Shown here: piece by piece, positions 32,178 through 41,806 of the stretch
How positions within the stretch are numbered: position 1 is the first letter of the stretch
Layout of the letters: the number at the start of each line of letters is the position of its first letter
Made by a program: the position numbers and the translations under genes
Notes under the pieces: generated by a model
Database searches by the model: none
What the model was told of the DNA's origin: nothing
Seen by the model: only the letters and a program-made list of their open reading frames with translations
Source of the DNA: Streptomyces lunaelactis
GTDB lineage: Bacteria > Actinomycetota > Actinomycetes > Streptomycetales > Streptomycetaceae
Direction of reading: 5' to 3'
Length of the DNA: 64,000 nt
Assembly: GCF_003054555.1 (NCBI RefSeq)
Contig: NZ_CP026304.1
Location: forward strand, 3,720,001-3,784,000

Positions 32178-33500
32178 TCAGGACTTGCCGGGCTTCAGGT
32201 CGCCGATGACCCCGATCCGGATGCCCAGCCACGGATAGGTGTGGTTGTAGAACACGTTGTCCTGCGGTTGGAGGCCGACCGCGGTCGGCCACATCTGGTA
32301 AGCCGGTGCGTTGGAGATTCCGCCGTGCAAGCGCCGCCAGACCCGCGCCGAGTTCAGTCCGAATGGGGGCGCCGTGATCGTGTCGGTCCACTCGACCGCG
32401 TTGCCGCCCTGGTCGAGGGTGCCCCACGGCGAGACGGTCCTCGCCTGGCCGACCGTGCTGAGGCTGCCCTGGTAGAGGGCGGCGTAGGCGATGGGGTCCA
32501 GTCCGATCGGGTTGACGGTGGAGCAGGCGTCGGGCTGGACCTGCCCCGGGCACCAGCTCGGTGCCGGCAGGCCGCCGGCGTGGTACGAGGCGAGGGGCTG
32601 GGTCGCCGCGTTGGTCACATCGCCGGTGGTGGGGTTGAGGACGGTGGGGCTGGGGGCGGTCGCGTCGCCGTCGCCGAAGACTCCCGGGTTGGTCGGGTAC
32701 TTCCAGTAGGAGTAGGTGCCGCCACCGCGCGGGTCGTAGTAGGCCGCCTTGATCCACTCGTCCTGGCTCGGCACGACGAAGCCGGAATCGTGGGCTCGGG
32801 TCGTATTCGGCCGGGCCAGGTCGTACATTCCGCGCTCGGTCCGCGCCGACAGCCTGACCTGGTAGGTGACGTAGTTGAATCCGCCGCTGCTGCCGGCCCG
32901 CTTGGAGATCAGTCGACCGTTGTAGAGCGAGTTGACGAAGCGCGCCGCCCTATGGAAGTTCGCGAAACCGTACGGCTTGTCCGCCCACTGCGGATAAGCC
33001 ACCGAGTAGTGGCTGCCGTTACGGGCACCGGCGGAGAGATTGATCTGGCCGTACTTCGGCCACGCCGATGAGCTCTCGGTCTCGTCATAGAGACCAAGGC
33101 GATTGCGCCCCTCGGGATCGACCGTGTTCAGGAACGCCACCCACTGCTCGACGGTGACTTCGAGCTGCCCGATCTCGTAGGGATACCTGACGCCGCCGAC
33201 CATCAGACAGTCACTCGACGTCGAGGGGGCGTCGGCGCACGACCTGTAGATGGCGTCCGTGAACGGGACAACGCCCACCGAAGGATTACCGGGCGCGCCC
33301 ACCTTGGCGGTCGTCACTGTAATGACCGCGCCCTCACGGGCGGGGGTGCTCCCGGGGGAACGCGGCTCGGCGGCGGCGGAACCGGCGTCGGCCATCGCGG
33401 ACGCGGCGAGCAGCGCCGCTACCCCGCACGTCGCTACGACGGCCCTGCTGAGGCGAGTACGGCGGGAAACGAAGTGCATGGGCATACCCTTTTCGGCCAT
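32178..33500 (-). CDS. Secreted formylglycine-enzyme-like (SUMF1 fold) protein
   Basis: 440 residues. A signal peptide follows SRRTRLSRAVVA, which resembles a Tat motif, and is cleaved near SAAAE. ATG 33500 has GGAG upstream; ATG 33479 (MHFVSRR) is also possible. The mature protein has the SUMF1/FGE pattern: YEIGQLEVTVEQWVAFLN, FANFHRAARFVNSLY, VPSQDEWIKAAYYDP, GTLDQGGNAVEWTDT and a C-terminal YPWLGIRIGVIG. The two copper-binding catalytic cysteines of true FGE are missing: the WRRLHGGISNAPAYQM segment has none. It is therefore not expected to make formylglycine. No sulfatase gene is nearby. The true role is unknown, perhaps binding or another oxidation. Confidence 0.8.
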   Translation of the reverse strand: MAEKGMPMHFVSRRTRLSRAVVATCGVAALLAASAMADAGSAAAEPRSPGSTPAREGAVITVTTAKVGAPGNPSVGVVPFTDAIYRSCADAPSTSSDCLMVGGVRYPYEIGQLEVTVEQWVAFLNTVDPEGRNRLGLYDETESSSAWPKYGQINLSAGARNGSHYSVAYPQWADKPYGFANFHRAARFVNSLYNGRLISKRAGSSGGFNYVTYQVRLSARTERGMYDLARPNTTRAHDSGFVVPSQDEWIKAAYYDPRGGGTYSYWKYPTNPGVFGDGDATAPSPTVLNPTTGDVTNAATQPLASYHAGGLPAPSWCPGQVQPDACSTVNPIGLDPIAYAALYQGSLSTVGQARTVSPWGTLDQGGNAVEWTDTITAPPFGLNSARVWRRLHGGISNAPAYQMWPTAVGLQPQDNVFYNHTYPWLGIRIGVIGDLKPGKS

Positions 33501-33877
33501 GGCAGCCCGCTCCGTAGCGAGGAACAGCGCGGAGCGGGCCGACGATCACAACAACGCTTGCCGCCACGCTAGCTCCGGCCACTACCCTCCGCTTCCGATG
33601 TGTCACACACGGTTGGGGATGCATCCACGCCCAAACGGTGGGACGTCCCGGCTCCCGGTCGCCACCGGGGCGAGAGATCGAACCCCCAGGGGCCGATCTC
33701 GCAGAGCCGTTCGGAGTACGGGCCCACCCTGGCGGACCTGGACGCGTCAGTTCGTACCCCGTCTTGCGAAGAGTGGCCAGAACCAGCCCTTCGCACCCAT
33801 CCCCTCACCCGCCTCCCGCGCGTTCACTCGTCGAAGCGACAGTCAGGAAGCCGCACCGGTGAATGGGAGTTGGGTTC

Positions 33878-34408
33878 ATGCAGTGGACCGTGCATGGCGA
33901 ACGCCAGATCTACAGCAACCCGTGGGTCAACCTCTGGCTCACAGACGTCCAGCAGCCCGACGGCCACCGCTTCGAGCACCACGTGGTCCGCATGCGGCAC
34001 CTGGCGGTCGCCGCCGTGGTCGACGACCACAGCCGCGTACTGATGATGTGGCGGCACCGCTTCATCACCGATACCTGGGGATGGGAACTGCCCATGGGCC
34101 TCATCGAGGCGGACGAGACGCCCGGGCAGGCCGCCGCACGGGAGGTCGAGGAGGAGACCGGCTGGCGCGTGGACGCCATGAAACCGCTGGTGTACGCCCA
34201 GCCCGCGAACGGCATCACCGACTCCGAGCACCATATCTTCCGGGCCGACGGAGCCACGTACGCGGGCCCGCCCACCGAGATGAACGAGTCGGACCGGATC
34301 GAGTGGATCCCGCTGCGGGAGATCCGCGGCCTGATCGACCGCCGGGAGATCGTCAGCAGCGGCAGCCTGGTCGGCCTGCTGTACCTGCTGCTCGACACGG
34401 AAACCTGA
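33878..34408 (+). CDS. NUDIX hydrolase
   Basis: 176 residues from ATG 33878 (MQWTVHGER), preferred over 33863 because family members start here. Complete NUDIX box: GLIEADETPGQAAAREVEEETGW, meaning G-x5-E-x7-REVxEExGW, here at residues ~75-97. Surrounding strands (HVVRMRHLAVAAVVDD, ADGATYAGPP, IEWIPLREI) fit ADP-ribose-pyrophosphatase-like members; substrate unknown. Interval 33501-33877 upstream is a divergent intergenic region with no motif I can name. Confidence 0.9.
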   Translation: MQWTVHGERQIYSNPWVNLWLTDVQQPDGHRFEHHVVRMRHLAVAAVVDDHSRVLMMWRHRFITDTWGWELPMGLIEADETPGQAAAREVEEETGWRVDAMKPLVYAQPANGITDSEHHIFRADGATYAGPPTEMNESDRIEWIPLREIRGLIDRREIVSSGSLVGLLYLLLDTET

Positions 34409-34478
34409 TCGGACTCGCCCGGCAGAAATGGCGTGCATTTCCGCATCCCGGCGCCCCGGTCAGCCCTAAGGTCTGCGC

Positions 34479-34763
34479 ATGAGCCAGTACGCCACAGCGA
34501 TTCAGGACACATCACAGGAACAGAACCACTTCGGCCCGAGCGGGCACGACATCCGGCAACCCGTCCGGGTGCACGCCGTTCACTGGCCCGATCCCGGTGA
34601 CGCGCGCTGGGCAGAGGCGCGGACCATGTGCGGGCGTTCGACCGCCGGGATGGAGAAGGCCGTGCACACGGCTCCCGATCTCACCGCGTGGCATGCGCCC
34701 CGATGGGATCGGCTGAAGTGCGCCGGCTGCGACGAGGCCGTGCGGGCGGCGGCCGGCGGCTGA
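34479..34763 (+). CDS. Small hypothetical protein with CxxC
   Basis: 94 residues. The N-terminus is polar and Gln-rich; the C-terminal half has MCGRS and LKCAGCDEAV, so three cysteines could bind a metal together with nearby His. No membrane span. The family is not recognised. It is convergent with the next gene with a 17-bp gap. Confidence 0.6.
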   Translation: MSQYATAIQDTSQEQNHFGPSGHDIRQPVRVHAVHWPDPGDARWAEARTMCGRSTAGMEKAVHTAPDLTAWHAPRWDRLKCAGCDEAVRAAAGG

Positions 34764-34780
34764 GGCCCCGGACTCCGCCG

Positions 34781-35770
34781 TCAGGCGCGGCAGTCCGCTC
34801 GCATCTGGGCCGCCGCGTGGTGCGCGCCGTCCCGGTCGCTGCCCCAGTCCTGGCCGCGGTCGACGAGCTGCACCGCCAGTTGCTGGTTGCGGACCGGGAT
34901 CTTCTCGACGATCAGGCCGCTGCCTCGCAGCTTCGTCTGGTCGATCCTGAAGGACTTGATCGCGCTGTCCTGGTCGTCGGGGTCCGCCAGCACGTTGTAC
35001 GTCGTCGGCTCGCCCGCCACATCGCGGTCGCGGCGGCTCTCGGGGATGACGACCGACACCGAGCAGGTCGTGTATCCGCTGCCCACGTACCAGGACCAGG
35101 TCGCCGTCCCGTCGCTGTCCTTCGTCGTGCTGCCCGACATGGGGATCGCGGTGAAGCTGCCGTCGCAGCCGTCGCCCCGGTGGCCGCCCTCGTCCACCTC
35201 GTACCAGCCGTCGTCGCCGTCGCTGTAGCGGCCGCGCTCCTTGTAGAGGCCGCCGCCGCTGCAACCGGGCCCCGCCCAGGCGGAGTACGAGGGGCTGCTG
35301 GCGTTCTGCGGGGGCTTCGGCTTCTTCCCGCCCCGGGAGCCGGTGGGGCGCGGGGACGGCGAGGAGGAGCCCGTCGGCGACGCCGACGGGGAGGTGCCCG
35401 GCAGGGCCGAGGGCTCGATCCGCTGCGGGGCGCCGCCGAGGCCGTCGCCCCGGCCGAAGTCGGAGTCACCGCCGGACGCGTCCGCGCCTGCCCGTGCCGA
35501 ATCGCCCCCGTACAGGCTGACCGCCGAGACGACCAGGGCGAGCGCCGTCAGCACAACTCCCCCTGCCAGCAGGATTTTCCCGGTGCGGGAGAGGAGTGAG
35601 ACACGCCCTGCCAGTGTCTCCCGCGCGATCCACGCCCCACCCGGGGACCGGCCGCCGCCACGGCCACCACCGCCGCCACGGCCACCATTCCTGCCGCCTC
35701 TGCCGCACTCCGGGCATCTCAGACCGGGCAGCGAGCCCCTGCCGTCCTCGCCGCATCGTTCGCATGCCAT
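34781..35770 (-). CDS. Zinc-ribbon, membrane-anchored extracellular protein
   Basis: 329 residues. A cytoplasmic N-terminal zinc ribbon (CERCGEDG ... RCPECGRGG, two CxxC) is followed by a Gly/Arg tract, one membrane span (ILLAGGVVLTALALVVSAV, ~66-88), a Ser/Pro/Thr linker and an outside domain of ~180 residues with cysteines (GPGCSGGG, DGCDGSF, TTCSVSVV, RADCRA). The topology suggests a sensor-like or envelope protein; no enzyme motif. Stand-alone gene. Confidence 0.7.
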   Translation of the reverse strand: MACERCGEDGRGSLPGLRCPECGRGGRNGGRGGGGGRGGGRSPGGAWIARETLAGRVSLLSRTGKILLAGGVVLTALALVVSAVSLYGGDSARAGADASGGDSDFGRGDGLGGAPQRIEPSALPGTSPSASPTGSSSPSPRPTGSRGGKKPKPPQNASSPSYSAWAGPGCSGGGLYKERGRYSDGDDGWYEVDEGGHRGDGCDGSFTAIPMSGSTTKDSDGTATWSWYVGSGYTTCSVSVVIPESRRDRDVAGEPTTYNVLADPDDQDSAIKSFRIDQTKLRGSGLIVEKIPVRNQQLAVQLVDRGQDWGSDRDGAHHAAAQMRADCRA

Positions 35771-35868
35771 GTCGCACCTGAACCACTAGACCAACTGCCC
35801 GGTATGCCAAGGGAGTCCACTATGCATCAGTGGGCCGGGTCGAGATAGGTGTTAACGGCGGTAAGGGC

Positions 35869-37794
35869 TCAGCGGAGTTCGTCGGGACAGGGCGTCCCGC
35901 GCGGCAGCTGGTAGGGCGCCGCCAGGCGGTAGACGCCCGGCTCCGGCGCGAGCAGTTCCGTCCATTCGTCGCCCTCCGCGTCCTCCTGGGCCTTCAGCAG
36001 GCAGCCGTTGAGGTTGACGAAGCTCTTGGGCCCGTCCTCGCGCGCCTTGGACTCGTCCGTCTCCTGCGGGCCCTTCACCTTCTTGCCCTGCTCGTCGACG
36101 ATGCTGAGCCACGGCGAGTACGGGATCCGGATCAGCACCCGGCCGGCCGTCCTCACCTCGATCGTGAGCTCGCCCGCGCCCGCGTGCTTCACGGTGGCCG
36201 GCGGGTCGGCCAGCGGCATCGGGTTCTTCACCGCGAACAGCTGCCAGTTCGCGTCGCCCCAGATCCGCTTCAGATACGGCTGCCCCTCGCGGACCAGCTC
36301 CGCCTCCTGCGCGGCCCCGCTGGAGTCCGGCGAGCCCTTGGGCAGCACCACGTAGTGGACCGCCCACCGGTCCAGCCAGGCGCGGTAGCCGGCGGCGGTC
36401 AGGGTCTTGTCGTCATAGAAGAGCGGGTTGCGCTTCATGTCCGCCTGCCGGTTCCAGCCGCGGGCCAGATTGACGTACGGAGCGAGGGCCGACGCCTCGC
36501 GATGACTGCTGGCCGGGACCACCTCGACCCGGCCCCGCTCGGCGCCGAGCCCCTGGAGCCGGTTGACCAGGGGCGCGAGCTCACGGCTCCAGGACGCGGC
36601 CGGGGCCGTACGCACCATGTCGTCGACAGCCTTGAAACCGATCCAGAAATTGAGGCCCAGGAAGGCGATCCCGAGCGCGTACCACTTGCGGGAGCGCGGC
36701 GCGGTGTACGGCAGCGCGGCCAGCAGCACCACGCCCGCGAACAGCATCGGGAGCCGGGACACGTTCGAGCCGATCTGGGATTCGATCACCCAGGTCAGCA
36801 GCGTGCCGAGGGTGTAGACGGCCGCCGCCACGCGGACCGTGCGCCACTCCTTCGGCACCAGGACCAGGACCAGGAACCCGAAGGCGAACGGCAACGACGT
36901 CGACCAGAACGACATCGGCTGCGTACCGGAGAAGGGGAACAGCCACGCGGAGAGCGCCACGACCGCGACCGGGGCGAGGCCGAGGGCGTACGCACCGGGG
37001 CGGCGCCCGTTCAGGAAGAGCGCCGCCGCGACGACGCCGAGGAAGAGCCCGGCGACCGGGCTCGACGCGGTGGCGAGGCCGGCGAGCGGGGCGGCCACCG
37101 CCGCCTTGGCCCAGCGCTTGTCCCGCCAGCGATGCGGCCAGCAGAAGACCGCCGCGACCGCGCCGAGCGCGAACATCATGCCGAGGCCGAACGTCACCCG
37201 GCCCGACAGCGCATTGCAGAGGAAGGCGAAGACTCCGGCGAGCGCACAGGCCACGGGATTGCGTACGGCGCGGACGCGGACCAGGATCAGCGCGGTCAGG
37301 GCGGCCGAGACCGTCCCGGCGACCATCATCGTGGAGCGGACGCCGATCAGCGACATCAGATACGGCGAGACGACGCTGTACGAGACCGGGTGCATCCCGC
37401 CGTACCAGGCGAGGTTGTACGCGGAGTCCGGGTGGCGGCCGACGAACTCGGCCCAGGCGTCCTGGGCCGCGATGTCGCCGCCGCTGTTCGCGAGGAAGAA
37501 AAACCAGAACAGATGGGTGAGCGCGGCGAGTGCCGTCGCGAGGAGCACGGGGCGGCGCGTCAGGCGGTCACGGAGGCCGGCGACGGGGCCGGGACGGGGT
37601 CCGGGGTCCGGATCGGGTCCTGGATCGGGGCCACCTGGGTGGGGGCCGCCTGTTTCGGGGCCACCTGTTTCGGGGCCCGACCGGCCGTCGGACTCGGGGC
37701 GGCCGGGGTCGGTGCGGCCCGGCGGGGACACACGTATTCGCAGCCCGCGGTCGGGGCTGCTGCCGTCCGCCTGTGTCGGCTCAGCGGTGGTCAC
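35869..37794 (-). CDS. Polytopic membrane protein, glycosyltransferase-like topology
   Basis: 641 residues from GTG 37794, chosen for GGGGAG 8 bases upstream; the upstream frame has only a TTG start. A Pro/Gly/Asp-rich cytoplasmic N-terminus (~65 residues) precedes ten or more membrane spans and a ~200-residue C-terminal domain outside (KNPMPLADPPATVKHAG, WLSIVDEQGKKVKGP). After the first span, GGDIAAQDAWAEFVGRHPDS and YNLAWYGGMHPVSYS resemble the first loop of GT-C type enzymes or mycobacterial membrane proteins, but no catalytic motif is certain. Probably acts on envelope polymers next to the D,D-carboxypeptidase gene. Confidence 0.7.
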   Translation of the reverse strand: MTTAEPTQADGSSPDRGLRIRVSPPGRTDPGRPESDGRSGPETGGPETGGPHPGGPDPGPDPDPGPRPGPVAGLRDRLTRRPVLLATALAALTHLFWFFFLANSGGDIAAQDAWAEFVGRHPDSAYNLAWYGGMHPVSYSVVSPYLMSLIGVRSTMMVAGTVSAALTALILVRVRAVRNPVACALAGVFAFLCNALSGRVTFGLGMMFALGAVAAVFCWPHRWRDKRWAKAAVAAPLAGLATASSPVAGLFLGVVAAALFLNGRRPGAYALGLAPVAVVALSAWLFPFSGTQPMSFWSTSLPFAFGFLVLVLVPKEWRTVRVAAAVYTLGTLLTWVIESQIGSNVSRLPMLFAGVVLLAALPYTAPRSRKWYALGIAFLGLNFWIGFKAVDDMVRTAPAASWSRELAPLVNRLQGLGAERGRVEVVPASSHREASALAPYVNLARGWNRQADMKRNPLFYDDKTLTAAGYRAWLDRWAVHYVVLPKGSPDSSGAAQEAELVREGQPYLKRIWGDANWQLFAVKNPMPLADPPATVKHAGAGELTIEVRTAGRVLIRIPYSPWLSIVDEQGKKVKGPQETDESKAREDGPKSFVNLNGCLLKAQEDAEGDEWTELLAPEPGVYRLAAPYQLPRGTPCPDELR

Positions 37795-37938
37795 TGCGGC
37801 TCTCCCCGTCTTCCCCGGCTGTGCCGTTTTCCCCCGGCCTGCCAACCTCCGACGTGCTCAATGCTGACGTTCGTTCTTCACCTGCCGTACTCAAGGACGC
37901 TGTCCAGGCGTCAATAAGTTGCCCCGGGACGCTAGCAC

Positions 37939-37970
37939 GCGGGCATCCCGGGAAAACCCGGGACGCCCGC
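37939..37970 (-). terminator. Hairpin terminator of the carboxypeptidase gene
   Basis: GCGGGCATCCCGGG-AAAA-CCCGGGACGCCCGC: a 14-bp stem with one mismatch, 15 bases past the stop codon of the leftward gene. Confidence 0.75.
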
Positions 37971-37984
37971 GCCCTCGACAGGGC

Positions 37985-40579
37985 CTACCCGAGGCGGGTG
38001 ATCTTGGCGCCGAATCCAGGTTCCGCCAGGTCCTGCTGGAGCGCGACCGGGGCGCTGACCTTGCCCGTGCCGGAGCCGATGGAGACCTGGCCGACGATGT
38101 CACCCGCGCTTGCGGTGTGCGGGAGGACCTTGCCGCCGTCGTTGATCGCGATCTCGACCTTGAGACCGGCCCAGCCGACCGCCTTGAGGTCCTTGGTGGC
38201 GACGACGGCCGTCCGGCCGCCGAGGCCGTCGTCGACATGGCCGACGACGTCGCCCTTCTTGACGACGGTGGTGGACGTGACGCCCGCCTGGGCCGCCTGG
38301 ATCACCTTGATGCTGTAGTCGATCGCCAGTTCCAGTTTGTCGTTGAGGATGGCGGCCTTCTGGGCGCCCATCGTGATGCCGACGATCCGGCGGATCTGGC
38401 CGTCGACCAAGGCGTTGGCGGACCAGAGGAGGTTGCCGCCGGCCGGGGTGGACGAACCGGTCTTGATGCCGCCCACGCCCTCCAGCAGCAGGGCACGGTC
38501 GTTGTTGTTCCTGATCTGCCTGTCGATGCCGGGGACCGTGGTGATCGTCGTGTTGACGATGTCCCGGAACACGTCGTTCTGCATGACCGCCTTGGCCAGC
38601 CTGAGCTGGTCCTTCGGGGTGGACACCGTGGTGGACTTCAGGCCGCTCGGGTCCGTGTAGGTGGTGTCGGTCATGCCGAGGTCCTTGGCCGCGTCGTTCA
38701 TCTTCTTGACGAACTCGGCCTCGGTCTTCGCGTCCCAGCGGGCCAGCAGACGCGCCGCGTTGTTCCCGGACGGGATCATCAGCAGCTGAAGCATCTGCTC
38801 CTCGGTGAACTGCTGCCCCTTCGAGATCTGCGCGGTCGACTCGTCCTCGATCTTCGACTCGTCCTCGGCCTGCTGATCGACAGTGATCTTCGGGCCGGTC
38901 TCCTTGCCCTTGATCGGGTGATCCCTGAGGATCACGTACGCCGTCATCGTCTTCGCGACGCTCGCGAGCGGGGCTGGCTTCTGGGCACCGTACGTACCGA
39001 TGCTGCCGACACCCTCGACCTCGACGGCGCCCTGGCCCTCGTCGGGCCAGGGCAGGCTGAGCTGTCCGCCCTTGAAGGTGAAAGTGGGCTCGGCGGAGAG
39101 CTCGAGCGAGGGCGCCGGGAGCGGGCGCACTGCCTGTACGACCGCAAAGACGATCAGGAGCAGCACGACGAGCGGCGTCCAGATCTTGATCCGCCGTACG
39201 ACCGTACGGACCGGAGTCTGGGCCGGCGGCGGGGTGTTCGTGAGCTCGGCGAGCAGATCGAGCGGCGGCAGCGGGGGCATGGGCTGCTGCTTGGTCCGCT
39301 CGGCCTCGGTGAGCGAGGCGGGCGTGAGGGCGGGGGGCGCTGCCGGGGCGGCCGGGGCTACTGCCTGGGGCTTGCTCGCGGTCGGCGCCGGTGCGTCGTC
39401 GGCCCGCAGGGGTACGAACGTGCTGCTGCGGGCAGCTTCGCCCGCGGGCTGGGAGCGGGGCGCCGGGGGCGCCTTGAGCGCGGTGGTGGCCTGATCGACG
39501 ACGGGGCGCGGGGGTGCCTTGAAGACGGCGGTGGGCCGATCGACGGGCTTGCCCTTGGGAGCGTCGGGAGCCTCGGCCTGATCGACGGCCTTTGCTTCCG
39601 CAGATTCCGCGGACTTGTCGGGGGCCGGGGCGGTGTGCCCGTCGCCCGGGGCGTCGTCGGCGTGGGCGTCGGCGTCGGCGTCGGCCTCAGCGGCGGACGC
39701 GGACGCGGACTCGTCGCGTTCGGCGTCGGGGGACGCGGGCTTCGCGGGCGTGCCCGAACCGGGCTCGTCGCCCGAGGCGGCAGTCGCGTCGGCGGACGTG
39801 GCCGAACCGGCCCTGTCACCCTCCGGCGCCGCGTCGACCTCGGCCTCAGCCTCAGCCTCGGCCTCCGGGGCAGAGTCCGCAGCCGCCTCAGCGGCCTCGT
39901 CGGCAGCCGCGGGCGTACGGTCGCCCGAGATCTTCGCGGGACCCGAGGCGGCAGCCTCAGGGGACGTGTCCTCGCCGTGCGGCTCCGCACCGGCAGAGAC
40001 GCCCTCGGCGTCCGAGGACGTGGACTTCGCGGACGCGGCCGAACCCGCGTCGGCGGCGTCACCGCCGACCTCGGCCTCCGGGGCCGAGTCCTCAGCCGCC
40101 TCAGCCGCCTCGGCGGCCTCGTCGGCAGGCGCGGGCGCGTCCTCGTCCGGCTCCGCGGGTGTCGCCGAACCGGGCTCGTCGCGCGCCGCCTCGGCCTCCG
40201 GCTCCACCTGCTCGCCCGAGTCCGCCGGCGCGGGCACGGCCTCCGCCGGCGCCGCCTCGTCCTCGCCCTCCGGCGCCGGTGCGTCGTCGTCCGCGCTCGC
40301 CACCCACGCCGCTACCGCCGCCCGCAGCCTCGTGTCGTTCTCCACCGAGCCCGTCTCCGTGCCCGGCTCGACAGCCGACGGCGTACTCTGCTTCGCGGAC
40401 GCCTCGGGCGGCATCTTGAAGACCGCGGTCGGCTGGTCCACCCCGGGGGCGACCCCAGGCACGGCCCCGGCTGACGCAGGCGCCTGGCGGAACACGGCGA
40501 GCCGCGGGTCACGTTCTCCCGGAGTCGTCTTCCCCGACGACTTCCGCTGCTCCGACTTGTCGGGGGACTCGCCCGCCAC
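37985..40579 (-). CDS. D-alanyl-D-alanine carboxypeptidase with long acidic N-terminus
   Basis: 864-residue S11 penicillin-binding protein that trims the terminal D-Ala of peptidoglycan stems. GTG 40579 is chosen because GGAGGAGG precedes it. Residues 1-~465 are cytoplasmic, Ala/Glu/Pro/Asp-rich and disordered, with a short motif repeated: DQPTAVFKMPP, DRPTAVFKAPP, DQATTALKAPP and a weaker DPRLAVFRQAP. One membrane span follows (IWTPLVVLLLIVFAVVQAV). The outside part has the three active-site motifs: SVAK (~538), SGN (MIPSGNNAA) and KTG (GGIKTGSS, ~704). Typical enzymes lack such an N-terminus; the PTAVFK threonines may be kinase or docking sites, which is inference. Confidence 0.9.
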   Translation of the reverse strand: MAGESPDKSEQRKSSGKTTPGERDPRLAVFRQAPASAGAVPGVAPGVDQPTAVFKMPPEASAKQSTPSAVEPGTETGSVENDTRLRAAVAAWVASADDDAPAPEGEDEAAPAEAVPAPADSGEQVEPEAEAARDEPGSATPAEPDEDAPAPADEAAEAAEAAEDSAPEAEVGGDAADAGSAASAKSTSSDAEGVSAGAEPHGEDTSPEAAASGPAKISGDRTPAAADEAAEAAADSAPEAEAEAEAEVDAAPEGDRAGSATSADATAASGDEPGSGTPAKPASPDAERDESASASAAEADADADAHADDAPGDGHTAPAPDKSAESAEAKAVDQAEAPDAPKGKPVDRPTAVFKAPPRPVVDQATTALKAPPAPRSQPAGEAARSSTFVPLRADDAPAPTASKPQAVAPAAPAAPPALTPASLTEAERTKQQPMPPLPPLDLLAELTNTPPPAQTPVRTVVRRIKIWTPLVVLLLIVFAVVQAVRPLPAPSLELSAEPTFTFKGGQLSLPWPDEGQGAVEVEGVGSIGTYGAQKPAPLASVAKTMTAYVILRDHPIKGKETGPKITVDQQAEDESKIEDESTAQISKGQQFTEEQMLQLLMIPSGNNAARLLARWDAKTEAEFVKKMNDAAKDLGMTDTTYTDPSGLKSTTVSTPKDQLRLAKAVMQNDVFRDIVNTTITTVPGIDRQIRNNNDRALLLEGVGGIKTGSSTPAGGNLLWSANALVDGQIRRIVGITMGAQKAAILNDKLELAIDYSIKVIQAAQAGVTSTTVVKKGDVVGHVDDGLGGRTAVVATKDLKAVGWAGLKVEIAINDGGKVLPHTASAGDIVGQVSIGSGTGKVSAPVALQQDLAEPGFGAKITRLG

Positions 40580-40818
40580 CGTGCCTCCTCCATGAGTCAT
40601 GCGTCACGCGTCACGCGCCATGCGTATGTCCTGGCGGGCGCCGTTACCCGACAGCCCGTGTTGTCCGAACCATCTACCAGTGTCCTGTGTGAGACCCCGG
40701 CCTCTGCGCATAGACGAGAACGACATACCTAACGGTTCCCATACAAAGCACCCAGGCGCTCTCGACAGACCAATGTGAGAGGGGTCACCCTGTCATTCAT
40801 CCACGCGGGGAGGCATGG

Positions 40819-41547
40819 ATGGGCAGGAGCCGCAGAACACTTCCGGAAGAGCTTCTGCTGCTCGCTCTGGACCCGACCACGGGTACCACAGCGCAGCCGC
40901 AGTCGCTCGACCTCGGCCTGGCCGGAGCCCAGCTAGTAGAGCTGGCTCTGGCAGGACGGATAGCCCCGGACGGGGATCGTATCGCCGTGGTGATGCCACG
41001 GCCGACCGGAGATCCGACCCTGGACTCCGCACTGGAACTGCTGCGCAGACGCGGCAGTCCGGTTCGGGCGGTCCACTGGATCGGCGGGCCCCGACTGGGG
41101 TTGCGCCAGATTTACCTCTCGCATCTGGAGCGGTGCGGCATGGTGCATGCCGTGGCGGGGCAGATGTGCGGAGTACTGCCGACAACTCGCTACCAAGCGA
41201 CGGAAACGGCGATCAGCCGGGACATCAGAGCCCGGCTGGACAGTGCGATCCGCACCGGCGTACCGCCGGACCCGCGGACCGCGGCGCTCGCCGCGCTGGC
41301 CCACGCGGTCGGACTCGGCAAGCACCTGTACCCCGGGAACGAAGGGCGTTCCTCGAGATCCCGTCTGCGGGATCTCATCAGGCACGACCCCATGGGCGGA
41401 CTCGTGGCGCACGCCGTGATGGACGTCCAGAACGGTGCGGCCGCTCAGCCCCGCCGTAACCCGACCGCCCCGGGCGCCAGTCGCCAGCCGGCAGCCGTAG
41501 CGATGCAAACTCGCCACGGAAGCATGGCCCGCGTCGCCGCGCACTAG
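40819..41547 (+). CDS. GPP34 (GOLPH3-like) family protein
   Basis: 242 residues, ATG after GGGGAGG. Bacterial member of the Golgi phosphoprotein 3 fold: LPEELLLLALDPTTG at the start, LAGAQLVELALAGRI, and a helical body with TAALAALAHAVGLGKHLYPG. Eukaryotic relatives bind phosphoinositides; the role of the Streptomyces proteins is unknown. Monocistronic, followed by a strong terminator. Confidence 0.88.
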   Translation: MGRSRRTLPEELLLLALDPTTGTTAQPQSLDLGLAGAQLVELALAGRIAPDGDRIAVVMPRPTGDPTLDSALELLRRRGSPVRAVHWIGGPRLGLRQIYLSHLERCGMVHAVAGQMCGVLPTTRYQATETAISRDIRARLDSAIRTGVPPDPRTAALAALAHAVGLGKHLYPGNEGRSSRSRLRDLIRHDPMGGLVAHAVMDVQNGAAAQPRRNPTAPGASRQPAAVAMQTRHGSMARVAAH

Positions 41548-41666
41548 GCACCGCACCAGGCACGGCACCAAGCGCCGTATCCCGCCAAGAGACACGCAGC
41601 ACCACGCACCACACCGCAGAACCGCCGCGCCGACGTCCCCAAGACCCGGTCCGGGAGCCGCACAAG

Positions 41667-41700
41667 ACGCGCGGGGCAGCCATCCGGCTGCCCCGCGCGT
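41667..41700 (+). terminator. Strong hairpin terminator after GPP34
   Basis: Perfect 15-bp stem ACGCGCGGGGCAGCC / GGCTGCCCCGCGCGT with a 4-base loop ATCC. Confidence 0.85.
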
Positions 41701-41806
41701 TCACTTGTGGAGCCTGTGTGGCCATTTGGCAGCGCAGCCACGACCATTGGTGGCAATCTGCTGAGCGGTAGATACGCACAGCTACGCAGCCGGAGGTGCA
41801 GTTTCC

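Noticed and set aside
35830..40474. Very long rightward open frames (695 and 851 codons) opposite the membrane-protein and carboxypeptidase genes
   Set aside because: They are Arg/Gly/Asp-rich antisense shadows of high-GC genes, with no domain signature; the leftward frames carry clear protein families.
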